Assembly: GCA_002389785.1 (NCBI GenBank)
Contig: DGQS01000091.1
Location: forward strand, 1 to 16,121
Origin: Bacteroidetes bacterium UBA4408
Lineage (GTDB): Bacteria; Bacteroidota; Bacteroidia; UBA4408
Reading direction: 5' to 3'
Length of the DNA: 16,121 nucleotides
Shown here: positions 15,598 to 16,121 of the stretch, piece by piece
Numbering within the stretch: position 1 is the first letter of the stretch
Layout: each line of letters opens with the position of its first letter
The notes under the pieces: model-generated
Told to the model about the DNA's origin: nothing
The model's input: the letters and a program-made list of their open reading frames with translations, nothing else
Database searches by the model: none
Program-made: the position numbers and the translations under genes

Positions 15598-16121
15598 TTG
15601 GACATTCCCGTCAGTACATTTTTTTCTAACTTATTATTTATAAACAGTGAGGCATTGCTTAGTCCATCGGTAGTAGCCGGGTTCTTTGCTGTGTTGGTAT
15701 TACTTTTCTTCTCAGCCTTAATTGCAGCAGCCGAAGTTGGATTTTTTTCGCTGGTGCCTAGTCAAATCAGTCAATTAAAAAACACCTACACTCCCGCCAG
15801 TCAGCGCGCACTTCAGTTGCTCGAAAAACCTAAAAAGCTTTTGGCAACCATTGTAGTTGCGCATAACTTGGTGAACGTTGGAGTAATTGTAATTTCAGAA
15901 ACCCTCTTTCATGTATTGTTTGATTTTACAGCGAATCCTACGCTTGGATTTTTAGTGCAAGTGGTGGTGGTGACCTTTTTAATTTTACTCATTGGAGAAG
16001 TCATACCTAAAATTTATTCCACTCAAAATGCCCTGAATTCAGCTATACGTTTAGTGTATTTCTTGATAGTGCTTCAAAAAGTGTTGTGGCCGCTAAGTTC
16101 CATCTTAATTTATTTAACCTC
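15598..16121 (+). CDS. gldE: Gliding-motility-associated protein GldE (CNNM/CBS membrane protein; partial, C-terminus beyond window)
   Basis: About 174 codons of a membrane protein of the hemolysin C/CorC (CNNM, DUF21) family. The visible part has a first hydrophobic helix followed by the family hallmark LIAAAEVGFFSLVPSQI. A second helix contains LLATIVVAHNLVNVGVIVISE, and a third runs into LILLIGEVIPKIYSTQN, the conserved GEVIPK motif. CBS domains expected further on are outside the window. Related proteins act in divalent-cation transport; GldE itself is tied to gliding motility and T9SS function in Flavobacterium and is usually followed by gldD. No ATG is available: reading upstream in frame from DIPVSTFFSN gives no start before the promoter box, so the TTG at 15598 is taken as the start. 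The ssb-gldE order supports the gldE name over a generic CorC label. Confidence 0.87.
   Translation, partial: MDIPVSTFFSNLLFINSEALLSPSVVAGFFAVLVLLFFSALIAAAEVGFFSLVPSQISQLKNTYTPASQRALQLLEKPKKLLATIVVAHNLVNVGVIVISETLFHVLFDFTANPTLGFLVQVVVVTFLILLIGEVIPKIYSTQNALNSAIRLVYFLIVLQKVLWPLSSILIYLT

Overview
The window comes from an AT-rich chromosome of the phylum Bacteroidota. Four things point there: two large secreted proteins end in type IX secretion (T9SS) type A sorting domains; ssb is followed by gldE, a gene pair typical of the phylum; start codons generally lack Shine-Dalgarno sequences; and a TAnnTTTG element, the Bacteroidota sigma-A -7 box, lies just before six of the gene or operon starts. No rRNA, tRNA, CRISPR array, insertion sequence or integrase was seen. 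A genus cannot be named from what is visible.

Minus-strand half (1-6518). Read in the direction of transcription, the first unit holds a 249-aa secreted or outer-membrane protein of unknown function, lipoyl synthase (lipA), and a 953-aa BNR/sortilin-type beta-propeller protein with a T9SS signal. Their reading frames overlap by 10 and 4 bases, and the unit ends in a good Rho-independent terminator. The -7 box of the next gene, glyceraldehyde-3-phosphate dehydrogenase, abuts that terminator. An MFS transporter follows and runs off the left edge.

Plus-strand half (6576-12808). A 57-bp divergent promoter region opens a co-directional set: an OsmC/Ohr-family protein, then an ABC importer of the COG2984/COG4120/COG1101 (TrpXYZ-like) type. 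The lipoprotein binding protein and permease are adjacent, but the ATPase lies beyond a 1042-codon gene. That gene encodes a secreted CotH-kinase/lamin-tail/T9SS protein, sits in the same orientation, and has its own candidate promoter.

Right end (12917-16121). A dsbD-type thiol:disulfide interchange protein is followed by ssb and the 5' part of gldE, a CNNM/CBS-type membrane protein associated with gliding motility.

Most genes are ordinary for the phylum. The points of interest are the split ABC operon, the internal duplication in the inserted protein, the translational coupling around lipA, the overlapping divergent promoters, and one or two genes whose promoter element sits so close to the start codon that the mRNA may be leaderless. 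I found no convincing evidence of a wholly new system.
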